From the NCBI RefSeq assembly GCF_014202425.1, contig NZ_JACHGT010000001.1, forward strand, positions 593,738 through 657,737: a stretch of DNA of 64,000 nt. The letters run 5' to 3'. Below are positions 15,457 to 23,134 of the stretch, in pieces. The position numbers and the translations under genes are program-made. How positions within the stretch are numbered: the first letter of the stretch is position 1; each line of letters opens with the position of its first letter. Below the pieces are notes generated by a model. The model had not been told where the DNA came from, made no database searches, and was given only the letters and a program-made list of their open reading frames with translations. This DNA is from Phytomonospora endophytica (GTDB lineage: Bacteria > Actinomycetota > Actinomycetes > Mycobacteriales > Micromonosporaceae).

Positions 15457-16060
15457 CCATCCGATCTGGAGGGACGCCATCGGCCGCGACCTCGCCGAGG
15501 CCGGACACCGGGTCCTGGCAGGCGTCGGCGACGGACGGCGGGCCTTGACGGCGATCCGTCAACTGCGGCCCGACGTGGCCATTCTCGATCTCCAGCTGCC
15601 GGACCGGTCCGGGGTGGACGTGCTGCGCGAACTCGACGACTGCCCCACGAAGATCCTCGTCCTCTCGGCCAGCGGCGAGTCCGAGGACGTGCTGGAGGCC
15701 GTCAAGGCGGGCGCCCGCGGCTATCTCCTCAAGTCCGCCGGGACCGCCGAGCTGCTCGACGCCGTCGAGCGCGTGGCCGCCGGGGACGCGGTCTTCACAC
15801 CGGGACTGGCGGGCATGGTGCTGGGGGAGTACCGCCGCCTCGCCAACGCCGACGAGAAGCACCCCGTGCTGTCCGAGCGTGAGACCGAGGTACTGCGCCT
15901 CGTCGCGAAGGGACTGTCCTACAAGGACATCGCCGCACGCCTGTTCCTCTCGCATCGGACGGTGCAGAACCACGTCCAGCGCACCCTGAACAAACTCCAG
16001 CTGCACAATCGCGCGCAGCTCGTCCGCTACGCCATCGAGCACGGCATCGACGAGGACTGA
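15431..16060 (+). CDS. LuxR/NarL-family response regulator
   Basis: The 209-residue protein has a receiver domain (acidic pocket D8-D9, phosphoacceptor D53 in AILDLQ, Lys in YLLKSAG) and a C-terminal LuxR helix-turn-helix (LSERETEVLRLVAKGLSYKDIAARL). It starts at ATG 15431 inside the kinase gene and is translationally coupled to it. Targets are not evident; the ketosynthase gene begins 92 bp downstream in the same direction. Confidence 0.92.
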   Translation: MVTLVVVDDHPIWRDAIGRDLAEAGHRVLAGVGDGRRALTAIRQLRPDVAILDLQLPDRSGVDVLRELDDCPTKILVLSASGESEDVLEAVKAGARGYLLKSAGTAELLDAVERVAAGDAVFTPGLAGMVLGEYRRLANADEKHPVLSERETEVLRLVAKGLSYKDIAARLFLSHRTVQNHVQRTLNKLQLHNRAQLVRYAIEHGIDED

Positions 16061-16152
16061 GTACCGGTACTCAGCGGAAGCGAGTACGGCGCCCCGCCGG
16101 TTCGAGTGCGGCTCCCGATGGAAGGCGGCCCGTCCCGGGCCCTAATGGACGT

Positions 16153-18042
16153 ATGCCTACCATCAGCCCCGGCCCGGGGCGCCACGCGGACGAAGCGACC
16201 CTCAGCGAGACCCCGACCCCACCGGTGATCCAGGCCGCCTACATCACGGCCGTCGGTCACCACCTGCCCGGACCTCCGATCTCCAACGACGAGATCGCCG
16301 CGCGCCTCGGCGGCGTGGACGCGCGTGGCGAACGCCTCCGCCGCCGGGTCCTGGCCGCCAACGGCATCAAGACCCGCCACTACGCCCTCGACGAGTCCGG
16401 CGCCACGACGATCCTCAACGAGGAGATCGCCGCCCTGGCCCTGTCCGAGGCCCTCGCCGACCGTGGACTCGACGCCTCCGAGCTGGACATGCTCGCCACC
16501 GCCACCACCCAGGGCGATCTGCTGGTACCCGGCTTCGCCTCGATGGTCCACGGCCGGCTCGGCGGCGGCCCGATGCAGGTCCTCTCGGTGGGCGGGGTCT
16601 GCGCGTCCAGCCTCGCCGCCCTCGACGCCGCCGTCGCCAAGATCCGCCTCGGTGAGCATGAACGCGCCGCCGTGGTCGGCTCCGAGCTGGCGAGTCGCTG
16701 GCTGCGCCGTTCCCGCCTGGACGGGGCTCGGGCCGACGCCGCCTTCCTGCGCTGGATGCTCTCCGACGGAGCGGGGGCCGTCATCGTCGAACCCCGGCCG
16801 CGTCCCGACCGGCCGTCGCTGCGCGTCGACTGGATACGTCACGTGTCCCTCGCCCACGCCAACCCCGTCTGCATGCGCGCCGGGTCGGGCGACGGGCTCG
16901 AACCGCGCGCCGGGACCACCTGGCAGGACGTCGATGTGGACGAGGCCGCGGCGAGCGGGATGCTGAGGCTGCGCCAGGACACCGGCGCTCTCCAAGGCCT
17001 CGCCGAGGCCGGGCTGCGCGAGTTCCAGAAACTCGCCCGAACCGGCCTGATCGACCTCGCCCGCCTCGACCATGTGCTCTGCCACTACAGCAGCCACGCC
17101 TTCCGGGACATGATCGTCGAGCTCCTGAACGACGCGGGTGCCGCCGTCAAGCCGGAGAAGTGGTTCTCGAACCTCGCCGAGCGCGGCAACACCGGCGCGG
17201 CCTCGATCTACATCGCCCTTGAGGAATGCTGGCGCACCGGCCGCTTCGAGCCCGGCCAGCGTGTCCTGCTCGCCGTGCCCGAGTCGGGCCGGTTCTCCTT
17301 CGCGTTCGCGCACCTGACCTGCGTCGAGGCCGGAGCGGACGAACCCGCGACCTCCGCCGGCCGGCCGGCGATTCCGGCCAGGCGATCGGTGTCCACTCTG
17401 CACGGCCGCCTGGACGACGTGTGGCGGGACTTCGAGCGGGGTCTGGACGAGGTCCCGATCCTGCGGCGCCTGAACGACGGCACCGTCACGATGGACGACT
17501 ACCTGCGGCTGCTGCGGAATCTGCGGCAGCAGGTCGCCGACGGCTCCGGCTGGATCGCCAGGGCCGCGTCCAGTTTCTCGCTGAAGCACTTCGGTTTGCG
17601 CAGCGCCGCGATCCGGCACGCCGTCGAGGAGCACCGCGACTTCATGATGCTCGAACGCGACTACGCCGCCTGCGGCGGATCCGTCGAGGACATCCGCGCC
17701 GGGGAGAAGAACATCGGGTCGGAGGCGCTCTCCGCCTACATGTTCGAGACCGCGAGCCGTCCCGAACCCGTCGGCATGCTCGGCGCCATGTTCGTCATCG
17801 AAGGGCTCGGCACGGGCAAGGCCGCCGCGTGGGCCGCGCGCTTCCAGGACCTTCTCGGCCTGCGTGACGACCAGGTGAGCTTCCTTCGCTATCACGGTGT
17901 CGCCGACGACGACCACTACGCGATGCTCGTGGATCTGTTGTCCTCGGTGGAGGACGGCGCCGAATCGGACGCGATCGTCAAGACCGCCAAGGTCGTCGCC
18001 CGGCTGTACCGCCTGCAGCTGGAGGAGTTGGACAATGTCTGA
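16153..18042 (+). CDS. Ketosynthase III fused to a heme-oxygenase/TenA-fold domain
   Basis: A 629-residue two-domain protein. Residues about 27-380 are a FabH-like beta-ketoacyl synthase III with the triad Cys150 (GGVCASS), His311 (CHYSSH) and Asn346 (RGNTGAAS). Residues about 415-620 are an all-helical heme-oxygenase-like domain with His494, Glu550 in FVIEG, and the cluster H581-x3-D585-x2-H588. That spacing resembles heme-oxygenase-like diiron oxidases such as CADD and UndA, though the Glu usually found seven residues before the first His is not evident. A plausible job is to make a beta-keto product and oxidise or cleave it. The gene overlaps the next by 8 bp. No carrier protein is nearby. 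Confidence 0.8.
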   Translation: MPTISPGPGRHADEATLSETPTPPVIQAAYITAVGHHLPGPPISNDEIAARLGGVDARGERLRRRVLAANGIKTRHYALDESGATTILNEEIAALALSEALADRGLDASELDMLATATTQGDLLVPGFASMVHGRLGGGPMQVLSVGGVCASSLAALDAAVAKIRLGEHERAAVVGSELASRWLRRSRLDGARADAAFLRWMLSDGAGAVIVEPRPRPDRPSLRVDWIRHVSLAHANPVCMRAGSGDGLEPRAGTTWQDVDVDEAAASGMLRLRQDTGALQGLAEAGLREFQKLARTGLIDLARLDHVLCHYSSHAFRDMIVELLNDAGAAVKPEKWFSNLAERGNTGAASIYIALEECWRTGRFEPGQRVLLAVPESGRFSFAFAHLTCVEAGADEPATSAGRPAIPARRSVSTLHGRLDDVWRDFERGLDEVPILRRLNDGTVTMDDYLRLLRNLRQQVADGSGWIARAASSFSLKHFGLRSAAIRHAVEEHRDFMMLERDYAACGGSVEDIRAGEKNIGSEALSAYMFETASRPEPVGMLGAMFVIEGLGTGKAAAWAARFQDLLGLRDDQVSFLRYHGVADDDHYAMLVDLLSSVEDGAESDAIVKTAKVVARLYRLQLEELDNV

Positions 18043-18904
18043 CCCGTCGCTGTGGGACGCGGTCGAACGCGACCCCGCCATGCCCCTCGACGCGGAGGTG
18101 ATCGGCAAGGTCGCCGACGACCAGCGTCGCTGGACCCGCACGTGGCTGTACCCGCTGGCCCGCCCGTTCTCGCGGGTGACGGTGGTGCTCATCCTTCTCG
18201 CGAAGAGGTGCCTCCCGGTGCGGGTCCGCGCCCACGGCACCATGGACCGGTTGTGCCTGTGGTTCCTGCGCCACTTCGTCTCCCCGCTCGCGGTCGAACT
18301 GCTCATCCGCCACTTCGTGATCGAGACGAACCTGCTGAACTTCATCGTCCGCAACGCCGGCGCGACCGGCGCGCGGCCGGTGTCCCTGCGGCCGACGACC
18401 CTCGCGGGTCTCGGGAACCGGGCCGTCATCGAGCACGACATCAACGTCTACGACGTGCTCGGCGCCCTCGGCCCCGGCCCGATGTCGCCGGCGATGCTCG
18501 ACTTCGCCGGTCTCGACATGCCGCCGCTCGACACCGAACCGCACCGGCGCCGTGCGGTCAACCTGGACGTTCAGACGGCGTTGTGCCTGATGAACGTGCC
18601 GTTCGCGCTGTGCCTGACGCCCGAGGAGTACCGGCGGGCCGTGCACTCCATGCGCTTCGACGACTCGATTCTGGCGATCCTGGCCGACCTCACCGGTGAC
18701 GCGACCTTCCTGCGCTGGCGAAGCGGTGACCTGGCGGTGCGCGTCGACTCGAACACCGACGTCCCCGCCGCCGTATACCGGCACGCCGTCATCTGCGAAT
18801 ACGCCCACGCCCAGCTCGTCCGCCTGGCCGCGCGGGCGGAGCCGACCGGGGGTGAGCGGCGTTCGGCGGGCATGGAGTCTTCGTCCCCCGTGCGATCGTG
18901 GTGA
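18035..18904 (+). CDS. Unknown protein coupled to the ketosynthase fusion
   Basis: ATG 18035 overlaps the fusion gene's stop by 8 bp. The 289-residue product has a helical N-terminal half with two weakly hydrophobic stretches (VTVVLILLAKRC; LAVELLIRHFVIETNLLNFIV) and many His/Arg residues, then a soluble region with GNRAVIEHDINVYDVLGALG and VNLDVQTALCLMNVPFAL. The last 25 residues look disordered. I do not recognise the fold. Tight coupling indicates that it works with the ketosynthase fusion, perhaps as a membrane-associated partner. Confidence 0.75.
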   Translation: MSDPSLWDAVERDPAMPLDAEVIGKVADDQRRWTRTWLYPLARPFSRVTVVLILLAKRCLPVRVRAHGTMDRLCLWFLRHFVSPLAVELLIRHFVIETNLLNFIVRNAGATGARPVSLRPTTLAGLGNRAVIEHDINVYDVLGALGPGPMSPAMLDFAGLDMPPLDTEPHRRRAVNLDVQTALCLMNVPFALCLTPEEYRRAVHSMRFDDSILAILADLTGDATFLRWRSGDLAVRVDSNTDVPAAVYRHAVICEYAHAQLVRLAARAEPTGGERRSAGMESSSPVRSW

Positions 18905-18944
18905 GGGGCCCGTCCACGGGCGAGCGACGGACGAACGATCGAGA

Positions 18945-18973
18945 GGCCGGTCTCCCGGACCGGGGGACCGGCC
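18945..18973. terminator. Bidirectional hairpin terminator (copy 1 of a repeated type)
   Basis: GGCCGGTCTCCC (18945-18956) pairs with GGGGGACCGGCC (18962-18973) with one G-T pair. It sits between the ketosynthase operon and the convergent DUF6326-like gene. Its flanks and arms match the hairpin at 21673-21701. Confidence 0.7.
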
Positions 18974-19021
18974 CCTGGGCTGTCTCGACCCGCCGGGCTC
19001 GCCACCGACCCCGCGCAACGG

Positions 19022-19051
19022 CCGGCCTTCGAGATCACCCTCGAAGGCCGG
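19022..19051. terminator. 12-bp perfect hairpin terminator
   Basis: CCGGCCTTCGAG (19022-19033) and CTCGAAGGCCGG (19040-19051) pair perfectly around a 6-base loop, about 90 bp past the stop of the minus-strand membrane protein gene. Confidence 0.7.
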
Positions 19052-19142
19052 TCGGTACCGAGACCTCTCAGCCACACCAGCCGGATCCGGATCGGGCCGC
19101 CCCTGGTGGCGCGAGCGAAGGACGGCCGGGCAGGGCGGGCGG

Positions 19143-19640
19143 TCACGCCCCCGTCGGCGTGCGGATTGGCTCGCTGTCGAGGCCGGCGGCCGGGGTCGCC
19201 GGTGACGCGGTGCGCCGTGGCCAGGTCCAGGCGGAGCGCAGGATGAAGGCCAGGAGCAGCACCTCAAGTCCGATGGAGAGGCCGTAGAAGTAGGAGTAGG
19301 TCCATGCCTCCCCTGCCGCGTTGTAGACCGTGACGGGAACGTACAGCGTCGCGACGACGAGGTTGACGATGCGGTTGACACGGGCGGACAGCGTCACCGA
19401 GAGCAGGATCATGAGAATCGGGACGGCCATGAGCGTGAGCGCCATGGCGACGAAGGCCGGTCCGGTGTCGAACTCGTGGACGGTGCCGGCCAGCAGCTCG
19501 TCGAGGAAGCCGGGCTTGTACAGGGCGAGGTAGTCGACGTAGATGTAGAGGAACATGAAGCTGGTCCATGCTGCCGCGAGCCTTGCCTTCACGGGCACGC
19601 GCAGGTCTTCCAGTGCGGCCCGGGATCGAGGCGTTGTCAT
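19143..19640 (-). CDS. DUF6326-like four-helix membrane protein
   Basis: The 165-residue product begins TPRSRAALEDLRVPVKARLAAAW and continues SFMFLYIYVDYLALYKPG, followed by three more membrane helices (VAMALTLMAVPILMILLSVTL; LVVATLYVPVTVYNAAG; GLEVLLLAFILRSAW). I match it from memory to the DUF6326 family, of unknown function. ATG 19640 has AAGGAG 7 bases upstream, so the frame extending to 19817 is rejected. It is divergent from a kinase/regulator pair that may control it. Confidence 0.8.
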   Translation of the reverse strand: MTTPRSRAALEDLRVPVKARLAAAWTSFMFLYIYVDYLALYKPGFLDELLAGTVHEFDTGPAFVAMALTLMAVPILMILLSVTLSARVNRIVNLVVATLYVPVTVYNAAGEAWTYSYFYGLSIGLEVLLLAFILRSAWTWPRRTASPATPAAGLDSEPIRTPTGA

Positions 19641-19801
19641 CACGATGCTCCTTGGCTTGTCCGGGTGGGTGCCTCCACCTTCACGGATGCCGGCGGCGGG
19701 CACATTGGCCCCGGAGACCGATTCGACTTGGCCTTTGGCACAGCCGGGCTCTTGTACTTTGGGCGGATACACCGAGCGCGCGGGCTGCCTACGCTGACCA
19801 G

Positions 19802-20947
19802 ATGGCCACCAACGCACTCCGCTCGCTGTGGGCCGAACCTCGCCCCGCGAACGCCCCGGACCGGCGGCCGCGTGACTGGGCTCTGGTCGCGGTACTGATC
19901 TGCGGGTCCGTGCTGGAAGCGGTGCTCCGCGACGACATGGCGCCTCTCCCGCTGCTGCTCATCGCCGCGCTCGCGGTCGTCGTTCCCTTGCCATGGCGAC
20001 GTACACACCCGCTCATGGTGACCGTGGTGGCTTTCGGCACGGTGACGGTGGCCGACATCGTCCGAGTCCTCAGCGAATGGCGAGGCGTTCTGCCATCCAG
20101 TGTCTCGGCCACCCTGGTCATCACCTACGCCCTGTTCCGGTGGGGCTCCGGCCGGGAGGCCGCGAGCGGCCTCGGCCTCATCCTGCTCTGGCTGGCTATC
20201 ACCTGCCTCGCCGAATCGAGCAGCGTGGTGGAGACGATCGCCGGATACGCGTTCTTCCTGTTCGCCGCCACGCTCGGCGCCGCGATCCGCTACCGCACGA
20301 AGGTCCGCGTCCGCGACCTCGACCAGGCCAGGACCCGCGAACGCGAACTGCTCGCCCGTGAACTCCACGACACCGTCGCCCATCACGTCTCGGGCATCGC
20401 CATCCAGGCCCAAGCGGGACGTGCCGTCGCGGCCTCCCACCCCGAGCGGGCCATCGAGGCCCTGGCCGTCATCGAGGACGCGGCGACCCGCACCCTCACC
20501 GAGCTGCGCGCCATCGTCGGAGTGCTCCGGGCCTCTCAGGACACCGGTTTCGCGCCGCAGCCCGGCGTGGCCGAGGTCGAGCGGCTCGCCACCGATGGCC
20601 GGACGCGTCCCTGCGTCGACGTGACGCTGTCCGGCGAGTTCGACGGCCTCAGCCCGGCCGTCGGGGCCGCGGTCTACCGCTTGGCCCAGGAGTCCATCAC
20701 CAACGCCCGACGGCATGCCCGCCACGCGACCCAGGTCACCGTCGCCGTCACAGGCGACGCCGACGGGGTACGGCTGACCATCGACGACGACGGCTCCGCC
20801 ACCGGCGGCCGCGCCCCGGCAGGCTACGGCCTGGTCGGCATGCGGGAACGCGTCTCACTGCTCGGCGGGACCTTCCACGCGGGCCCCGCCGCCGAGCGGG
20901 GCTGGCGGGTGGAGGCCGTCCTGCCCCGGACCGGGACACCGCGATGA
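19802..20947 (+). CDS. Sensor histidine kinase (HisKA_3/NarL type)
   Basis: The 381-residue protein has a multi-helix N-terminal membrane domain (residues about 25-165), a coiled linker, phosphoacceptor helix RERELLARELHDTVAHHVSGIA, and an HATPase domain with YRLAQESITNARRHA and APAGYGLVGMRERV. This DesK-like layout is common in actinobacteria. ATG 19802 gives the complete first helix. Its stop overlaps the response regulator start as ATGA. Confidence 0.92.
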   Translation: MATNALRSLWAEPRPANAPDRRPRDWALVAVLICGSVLEAVLRDDMAPLPLLLIAALAVVVPLPWRRTHPLMVTVVAFGTVTVADIVRVLSEWRGVLPSSVSATLVITYALFRWGSGREAASGLGLILLWLAITCLAESSSVVETIAGYAFFLFAATLGAAIRYRTKVRVRDLDQARTRERELLARELHDTVAHHVSGIAIQAQAGRAVAASHPERAIEALAVIEDAATRTLTELRAIVGVLRASQDTGFAPQPGVAEVERLATDGRTRPCVDVTLSGEFDGLSPAVGAAVYRLAQESITNARRHARHATQVTVAVTGDADGVRLTIDDDGSATGGRAPAGYGLVGMRERVSLLGGTFHAGPAAERGWRVEAVLPRTGTPR

Positions 20948-21591
20948 GCATCAGGGTCCTCATCGCCGACGATCAACTCATCGTGCGCACCGGGCTGACG
21001 ATGCTGCTGGACGCCCAGCCCGACATCGAGGTGGTCGGTGCGGCCGCCGACGGGCGCGAGGCGGTCCGCCTTGCGCTCCAGTTGCGCCCCGACGTCGGCC
21101 TGTTCGACATCCGAATGCCGCTGATGGACGGCATCGAAGCCACCCGGCGCCTCGCCGGGCCCGACGTCGCCGACCCCCTGCCGATCGTGGTCATCACCAC
21201 CTTCGACCTCGACGAGAACGTCTACGGTGCGCTCAAAGCCGGCGCCCGCGGATTCCTGCTCAAGGACGCCGGTCCGGCACTGTTGACCCAGGCCATCCAC
21301 GCCGCCGCCGCCGGAAACGCACTGATCGCGCCCAGCGTTGCCGTCCGCCTGCTCGCGACGTTCGCGGACACGCGGACCTCACCACCGAGGCAGCCGACAG
21401 AACCGCTCACCGCCCGCGAGGAGGAGGTCCTCGTGCCGGTGGCCCAAGGCCGTACCAACAGCGAGATCGCCCGCGAGCTCTACATCACCCCGAGCACCGT
21501 CAAGGCCCACCTCGCCAGCCTCATGCGAAAGCTCGGCGCCCGCAACCGCGTCGAGGTCGCCATGTGGGCCCACGAGACCGGCCGCGTCTGA
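20944..21591 (+). CDS. LuxR/NarL-family response regulator
   Basis: The 215-residue partner of the upstream kinase. The receiver has D-D in LIADDQ, phosphoacceptor Asp in VGLFDIRMP and Lys in FLLKDAG. The output domain has LTAREEEVLVPVAQGRTNSEIAREL and STVKAHLASLMRKLG. Translation is coupled by an ATGA overlap. The likely nearest target is the divergent DUF6326-like gene. Confidence 0.93.
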   Translation: MSIRVLIADDQLIVRTGLTMLLDAQPDIEVVGAAADGREAVRLALQLRPDVGLFDIRMPLMDGIEATRRLAGPDVADPLPIVVITTFDLDENVYGALKAGARGFLLKDAGPALLTQAIHAAAAGNALIAPSVAVRLLATFADTRTSPPRQPTEPLTAREEEVLVPVAQGRTNSEIARELYITPSTVKAHLASLMRKLGARNRVEVAMWAHETGRV

Positions 21592-21672
21592 CGCCCCACC
21601 GCCTCCCGCCGTTCGAGACGAACCTCCCTCGACGGGACTCAAGGGACCGGGTCTGCGGCCGAATGATCGAAA

Positions 21673-21701
21673 GGCCGGTTCCCCGAACTGGGAAACCGGC
21701 C
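21673..21701. terminator. Hairpin terminator between response regulator and tRNA-Val (copy 2)
   Basis: GGCCGGTTCCCC (21673-21684) pairs with GGGAAACCGGCC (21690-21701) with one mismatch. It serves the plus-strand regulator gene and the minus-strand tRNA. It resembles the hairpin at 18945-18973, including flanks GATCGA and CCCTG. Confidence 0.75.
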
Positions 21702-21718
21702 CCTGACCTGCTGCTTCT

Positions 21719-21793
21719 TGGTGCGCGATACTGGGATCGAACCAGTGACCCCTTCGGTGTGAACGAAGTGCTCTCCCGCTGAGCTAATCGCGC
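21719..21793 (-). tRNA. tRNA-Val (anticodon CAC)
   Basis: The reverse complement folds as a cloverleaf: acceptor GCGCGAT/ATCGCGC, D-arm TTAGCTCAGCGGGAGAG, anticodon stem CTTCG/CGAAG with loop TTCACAC (anticodon CAC, reading GTG), T-arm containing GGTTCGATCCC, discriminator A and encoded CCA. The mature length is 75 nt with CCA. A terminator hairpin follows. No integrase or duplicated att sequence is seen beside it. Confidence 0.97.
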
Positions 21794-21916
21794 TGGCGCT
21801 GCATCACTGTACCGGATGCCTCGCGGCGCGGTCATCCCGATACCCCCGCGGCCGGTCCCAGGTGGGCCTGAGGTCACGTCGAGGGTGCGTCGAGGTGGAC
21901 GCGACAACTTCGGTGC

Positions 21917-23134
21917 ATGGCTACTGAAGTGCTCCCCGAGCGGAGGGCGTTCGCGGTGGGCGGGGCGCCGGGCGACCCGGTCCTGGACGTCGTCGTCCCC
22001 GTCTACAACGAGGAACGTGATCTCGAACGTTGCGTGCGGCGGCTGCGGGCACACCTTGCCGCCCACTTCCCTTACGCGTACCGCATCACCATCGCCGACA
22101 ACGCCAGCACCGACCGGACCGGCGTGATCGCCGACCGGCTCGCCTCGGCGATCGACGAGGTCCACGCCGTCCGTCTCGACCTGAAAGGCCGCGGCCGTGC
22201 GCTGCGGTCGACGTGGCTGGGGTCTCCCGCACCCGTCCTGGCCTACATGGACGTCGACCTCTCCACCGACCTCTCCGCGCTCCTCCCGCTCGTCGCCCCA
22301 CTGATCTCCGGCCACTCCGACATCGCCATCGGCACACGACTGGCCCGTGGGGCGCGGGTCGTGCGCGGACCGCGTCGCGAGCTCATCTCCCGCGCCTACA
22401 ACCTCATCCTGCGCGGCACCCTCGCCGTCCGCTTCAGCGACGCCCAATGCGGCTTCAAGGCGATCCGCGCCGACGTCGCCGCGCGACTCCTCCCGATGGT
22501 CCGCGACCACGGCTGGTTCTTCGACACCGAACTCCTCGTCATCGCCGAACGCGCGGGCCTGCGCATCCACGAGGTCCCCGTCGACTGGACCGACGACCCC
22601 GCATCCACCGTCGACGTCGTCGCCACGGCCGTCACCGACCTCAAAGGCATCGCCCGCGTCGGCGTCGCCCTCGCGACCGGGCGTCTCCGGCCGGGCGAAC
22701 TCCGCCGCGCCGACATGCCCGGCGTCCCGCGCGGACTCGCGCGACAGCTCGCCGGCTTCTGCGTCGTCGGGGTCCTCTCCACCGCCTTTTACCTCGGCGT
22801 CTACCTGGGCCTGCGCGTCCTGCTGCCGGCGCTCGCCGCGAACTTCGTGGCGCTGCTGCTGTCCGCGGTCGCCAACACCGCCCTCAACCGGCGAATCACC
22901 TTCGGCGTCCGCGGCCGCACCGGCGCCGCCAGACACCAGGCCCAGGGCCTCGCCGTGTTCCTCATCGGCCTCGCCCTGACCACCGCGACCCTCACCGTCC
23001 TCGACCTCGCCGTACCCGGAGCCGGGCACGCCGTCCAGGTCGCCGCACTCGTCGCCGCGAACCTCGCCGCGACCCTGGTCCGCTTCCTGCTCTTCCGGTC
23101 GTGGATCTTCGCTCCGGAAAGGAAGACCACGTGA
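21917..23134 (+). CDS. Bifunctional GT2 glycosyltransferase / GtrA-like membrane protein
   Basis: The 405-residue product has an N-terminal GT2 domain (about 20-255) with VVVPVYNEE, IADNAST, metal motif MDVDLSTD and QCGFKAI, like DPM1/polyprenyl-phosphate sugar synthases. A C-terminal GtrA-like domain (about 265-400) has four membrane helices. Such proteins load a sugar on polyprenyl phosphate and may help flip it. The stop overlaps the GT39 start as GTGA, so the lipid-linked sugar is probably the donor for that enzyme. Confidence 0.9.
   Translation: MATEVLPERRAFAVGGAPGDPVLDVVVPVYNEERDLERCVRRLRAHLAAHFPYAYRITIADNASTDRTGVIADRLASAIDEVHAVRLDLKGRGRALRSTWLGSPAPVLAYMDVDLSTDLSALLPLVAPLISGHSDIAIGTRLARGARVVRGPRRELISRAYNLILRGTLAVRFSDAQCGFKAIRADVAARLLPMVRDHGWFFDTELLVIAERAGLRIHEVPVDWTDDPASTVDVVATAVTDLKGIARVGVALATGRLRPGELRRADMPGVPRGLARQLAGFCVVGVLSTAFYLGVYLGLRVLLPALAANFVALLLSAVANTALNRRITFGVRGRTGAARHQAQGLAVFLIGLALTTATLTVLDLAVPGAGHAVQVAALVAANLAATLVRFLLFRSWIFAPERKTT

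Noticed and set aside
16153..18904. A complete polyketide or fatty-acid biosynthetic cluster
   Set aside because: No carrier protein, ketoreductase, thioesterase or dedicated exporter is adjacent; only two coupled genes can be supported.
21719..21793. tRNA-Val as an integration site of a mobile element
   Set aside because: No integrase, no duplicated tRNA 3' end and no change of gene content on either side.
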